Positions 33,457 to 35,522 of a DNA stretch of 35,522 bases are shown here, piece after piece. The DNA is taken from positions 1 through 35,522 of the forward strand of contig JAIXTI010000263.1 of assembly GCA_027484025.1 (NCBI GenBank). Reading direction: 5' to 3'. The position numbers and the translations under genes are program-made. The stretch's first letter is position 1, and every line of letters begins with the position of its first letter. Below the pieces are notes generated by a model that worked only from the letters and a program-made list of their open reading frames with translations, was not told where the DNA came from and did no database searches. The DNA is from a bacterium (lineage in GTDB: Bacteria > Gemmatimonadota > Gemmatimonadetes > Gemmatimonadales > Gemmatimonadaceae).

Positions 33457-33487
33457 TTGTTCGTATCCTACGCGATCGCCCGGTGCA

Positions 33488-34039
33488 TCAGCGGGGCTCC
33501 GTCACGCGCTCCCGCCACAACATCAGCGTGTAGTCGATCGTTGCCGCGGCGCCCACCAGGAACACGAACCAGACCATAGCGTCGGTCCATGCGGGCGCAA
33601 AGAGCACGACGAGAAACGTCGCCAGCTGCAGCGCGGTCACGGCTTTGCCGAGCAGTCGGGCCTTGAAGGTGATGGGGCGAAGCCAGCTCACGTTGCGGGC
33701 GACGAACCATCCGACAATCGACATGACGTCGCGGAACATGATAGCGAGGGCCTGCCACGCACTGAGCGACCCGCCGGCCACGTAGCCCACCACCACGCAC
33801 AGCGCGAAGAACCGATCGGCCACCGGATCGACGAGCGCGCCGATGCGCGACGCGGCGTGGGTGCGGCGCGCAAGCCAGCCGTCGAGCACATCGGTGAGCG
33901 ACGCGATCGCAATGAGTGCGAACCGAACCGGCACGGCATCGGCCACGAGAAAGCCGAAGCCCAGTGCCACACGCGACGTGGACACCAGGTTCGGCAACGT
34001 GACGATGCGTGTCGGGGCGGTCGTGCGTTCCATGGCCAT
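33488..34039 (-). CDS. CDP-alcohol phosphatidyltransferase (PgsA-like)
   Basis: This 183-residue membrane enzyme has the full CDP-alcohol phosphotransferase motif D-G-x2-A-R-x8-G-x3-D-x3-D (DGWLARRTHAASRIGALVDP, then VADR) and LPNLVSTSRV at the N-terminus. Such enzymes displace CMP from CDP-diacylglycerol; by size and motif, phosphatidylglycerophosphate synthase is the best guess, with other head groups possible. ATG 34039 is chosen, with ATG 34033 as an alternative; a TACCTT hexamer lies 11 nt upstream. The longer open frame to 34363 runs antisense into the divergent membrane-protein gene and is rejected. Confidence 0.88.
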   Translation of the reverse strand: MAMERTTAPTRIVTLPNLVSTSRVALGFGFLVADAVPVRFALIAIASLTDVLDGWLARRTHAASRIGALVDPVADRFFALCVVVGYVAGGSLSAWQALAIMFRDVMSIVGWFVARNVSWLRPITFKARLLGKAVTALQLATFLVVLFAPAWTDAMVWFVFLVGAAATIDYTLMLWRERVTEPR

Positions 34040-34050
34040 AGGGATGTCGT

Positions 34051-34056
34051 AAGGTA
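34051..34056 (-). promoter_or_regulatory. -10-like TACCTT for the phosphatidyltransferase gene
   Basis: TACCTT lies 11 nt before ATG 34039 on the minus strand, giving an expected leader of about 4 nt. It is back-to-back with the hexamer at 34099-34104 in a 73-bp divergent spacer. Confidence 0.35.
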
Positions 34057-34098
34057 CCCGGACGGGCCACCGGGGTGCCAGCGATGCCCGGGGGCCGT

Positions 34099-34104
34099 TA
34101 TCGT
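34099..34104 (+). promoter_or_regulatory. -10-like TATCGT for the 34113 gene
   Basis: TATCGT, then 8 nt, then ATG 34113, with no Shine-Dalgarno. This fits a leaderless or near-leaderless transcript. Confidence 0.4.
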
Positions 34105-34112
34105 CACAGATC

Positions 34113-35522
34113 ATGTTGCGAGACGCCCTGAGAGATCCGTTGCCGTTGGTGGTCGTCGGCATCGCTGCGGCCGTGCTCGCTTGGGACGTCGCGCTCGCTG
34201 GCTGGATTGCGGCGCGGCGCGAAGCCCCCAAGGCGTTCACACAACTCGCGGCGTTCTGCGGGTTGCTCGTCGTGCCGTCACTGGTGGTGAGCATCGCGTC
34301 GGCCACAGAAGCCGGCGCGCGCACCATTTCCGGCATCACGTGGATCATTCCCGCGGTCGCCATCGCGGTGGCGCTGCAGGTGCTCTACGCGCTCGTGGCG
34401 CGCCTCATTTCGGTGCTCGTGGGGCTCCCCATTCTGCTGTACGACCTGGTGCTCGTCGCGATCGCGATTGGCGACTACCAGGTGGCGCAAACCGGGGGCG
34501 CCCCGCTGCCGCTGCAGGCGGTGCTGTCGGCGCGCGACGTGATCGTGGGCATCACCGTAGGACGCGCGGCGCTCGTGTCGCCGCTGACGGCGCTCGTGCC
34601 CATGATTGCACCCGCCTACCCCGCACGCTGGCGCCTGTCGGGCGCTGTCCGTGCGCTGCTGGTGCTCGCCGCCACGGCGCTGACGACGTTGCTGGTGATT
34701 GAATGGCCGCGTGGCGTGGCCGCGGTGCGCAGCTACCAGACGGCGCGCACGGAACCGATGCAGGCGCGCCCGCAGGGCGACTTCGTGATCGGTATTCGAC
34801 TGTATCCGGTGCTCGATGGCGCTCCGCCGGCGCGTGCGGTCAAAGCCGATGCGCCGCTGGTGGCGGCGTTCTCTCCGGACGTGGTGCTGGTGCTGCTCGA
34901 CGCCGAGGGGACGCGCGGCAGTGCGCTCGACTCGCTTTCGCGCGTGCTCGAGCCGCTGCGCGCCGACAGTGTGCGCATTGCCATTGGTCTGCGGGTGGAA
35001 GGGCGCCCAACACCGGTCGACGATCTCGACCGCATCGCGTCGATCGAACGCGTCCTGACCCGCGTGCGTCCCGATGTCCTCTTCCCTGCCATCGGCGATC
35101 CGCTCCCGCGGTGGTTTGCCGCCACACCGCCCACCGCCGATTGGTGGCGCAGCATCATGGCGCGCGCGGCGCGCGAAGTGGAGCGCGTACGTCCGCGCAC
35201 GATCACCGGCTGGAGTGGATCGCGCCTCGATGCGACCGACAGCGCGGTGTACCACTGGGCCGCGCAATCCGGCTCGCCGGTCGAACTGTTGGGCGCCGCG
35301 ATCTATCCGAGTTTTACGGGGCTCCCCGCCGTCGACGCCCGGCTGCGCGCGCTCGAACGGTGGCATGCGCAGGCGCGCGCGCGCGACGGCGCCACGCAGC
35401 CGCACTGGCTGGTGAATGTGGGGGGACTGCCGCACGCACATGGCGACGCCGCGCAAACGGCCGCGATTCGCCGCGCGCTGGCGTGGGGATCGCGCCAACC
35501 GTGGATCGGGGCGGCGATCATC
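34113..35522 (+). CDS. Large membrane protein with extracytoplasmic TIM-barrel-like domain, cut by window end
   Basis: The frame is open from ATG 34113 to the last base (470 codons, no stop), so the 3' end is missing. The first 210 residues hold about six hydrophobic segments (for example PLVVVGIAAAVLAWDVALAG and VLVGLPILLYDLVLVAIAIG). A soluble domain follows from about residue 225: FVIGIRLYPVLDG, SPDVVLVLLDAEGTRGSALD, RPDVLFPAIGDPLPRWF, then WLVNVGGLPHAHGDAAQTAA near the end. The alternating strands and the late GG-L-P ... AAQTAAIRRALAW pattern resemble glycoside-hydrolase-type TIM barrels, where a similar 'G-Q-A' helix follows the last catalytic strand, but no catalytic pair can be assigned. 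Function unknown. A TATCGT hexamer lies 8 nt before the ATG. Confidence 0.8.
   Translation, partial: MLRDALRDPLPLVVVGIAAAVLAWDVALAGWIAARREAPKAFTQLAAFCGLLVVPSLVVSIASATEAGARTISGITWIIPAVAIAVALQVLYALVARLISVLVGLPILLYDLVLVAIAIGDYQVAQTGGAPLPLQAVLSARDVIVGITVGRAALVSPLTALVPMIAPAYPARWRLSGAVRALLVLAATALTTLLVIEWPRGVAAVRSYQTARTEPMQARPQGDFVIGIRLYPVLDGAPPARAVKADAPLVAAFSPDVVLVLLDAEGTRGSALDSLSRVLEPLRADSVRIAIGLRVEGRPTPVDDLDRIASIERVLTRVRPDVLFPAIGDPLPRWFAATPPTADWWRSIMARAAREVERVRPRTITGWSGSRLDATDSAVYHWAAQSGSPVELLGAAIYPSFTGLPAVDARLRALERWHAQARARDGATQPHWLVNVGGLPHAHGDAAQTAAIRRALAWGSRQPWIGAAII

Noticed and set aside
33488..34363. Longer start for the phosphatidyltransferase at 34363
   Set aside because: The extra 108 residues overlap the divergent 34113 gene and look non-coding; LPNLVSTSRV lies just after ATG 34039 as expected for the family.

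Overview
The window looks like chromosomal DNA of a Gram-negative, high-GC bacterium, most likely a member of Gemmatimonadota. That placement is an inference from four things: two large Oar-like TonB-dependent receptors with carboxypeptidase-regulatory N-termini, an MCE/Mla lipid transporter, a System I cytochrome c maturation operon, and the overall gene style. No rRNA, tRNA, transposase, phage gene or CRISPR array was seen. Most of the sequence is coding, with tightly packed operons and many 4-base start/stop overlaps.

Layout, left to right. 1-1765: end of an unidentified gene, then an MlaE-type permease and an MlaD-type MCE protein (outer-membrane lipid trafficking). 2006-8894: two divergent TonB-dependent receptors of about 1,090 residues. 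9281-13719: an APC-family amino acid permease on the minus strand, divergent from a three-gene operon (small membrane protein, haem o synthase CtaB, MsbA-like ABC exporter). 14087-16923: a leftward operon with a V4R-like protein, an M24 aminopeptidase and a cupredoxin-like lipoprotein. 17133-22705: a rightward run of a zinc-finger anti-sigma-like protein, a DUF92/VTE6-like membrane protein, a geranylgeranyl-reductase-like flavoprotein, a flavin reductase, a methyltransferase, a polyketide-cyclase-like SRPBCC protein and a FabF-like ketosynthase. The last five look like a small biosynthetic cluster. 22831-28565: one leftward operon, ccmABCD-hemDCB-ppa, joining cytochrome c maturation to haem synthesis. 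28701-35522: acetyl-CoA synthetase, small unknown proteins, a DsbA-like thioredoxin, an alpha/beta hydrolase with a replaced catalytic histidine, a CDP-alcohol phosphatidyltransferase, and a large membrane protein cut by the window end.

The strongest unexplained structure lies between genes. All six convergent gene junctions carry an inverted repeat. Three are short perfect hairpins. The other three are very large: a 226-bp near-perfect palindrome at 1777-2002, and two arrays at 8898-9285 and 13720-14070 built from roughly 20-nt modules arranged head-to-head as inverted arms. The modules of the two arrays differ but share an AGTGGC/GCCACT core. That core also appears in the 13-bp hairpin at 31221-31250. 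Half of the 1777-2002 element recurs at 18221-18297.

A second genome-style signal is at gene starts. Five genes (10651, 20113, 25336, 28565, 32134) have a TAnnnT hexamer exactly 6 nt before the start codon with no Shine-Dalgarno. Several others have it 8-13 nt away. This is the arrangement expected for leaderless transcripts.
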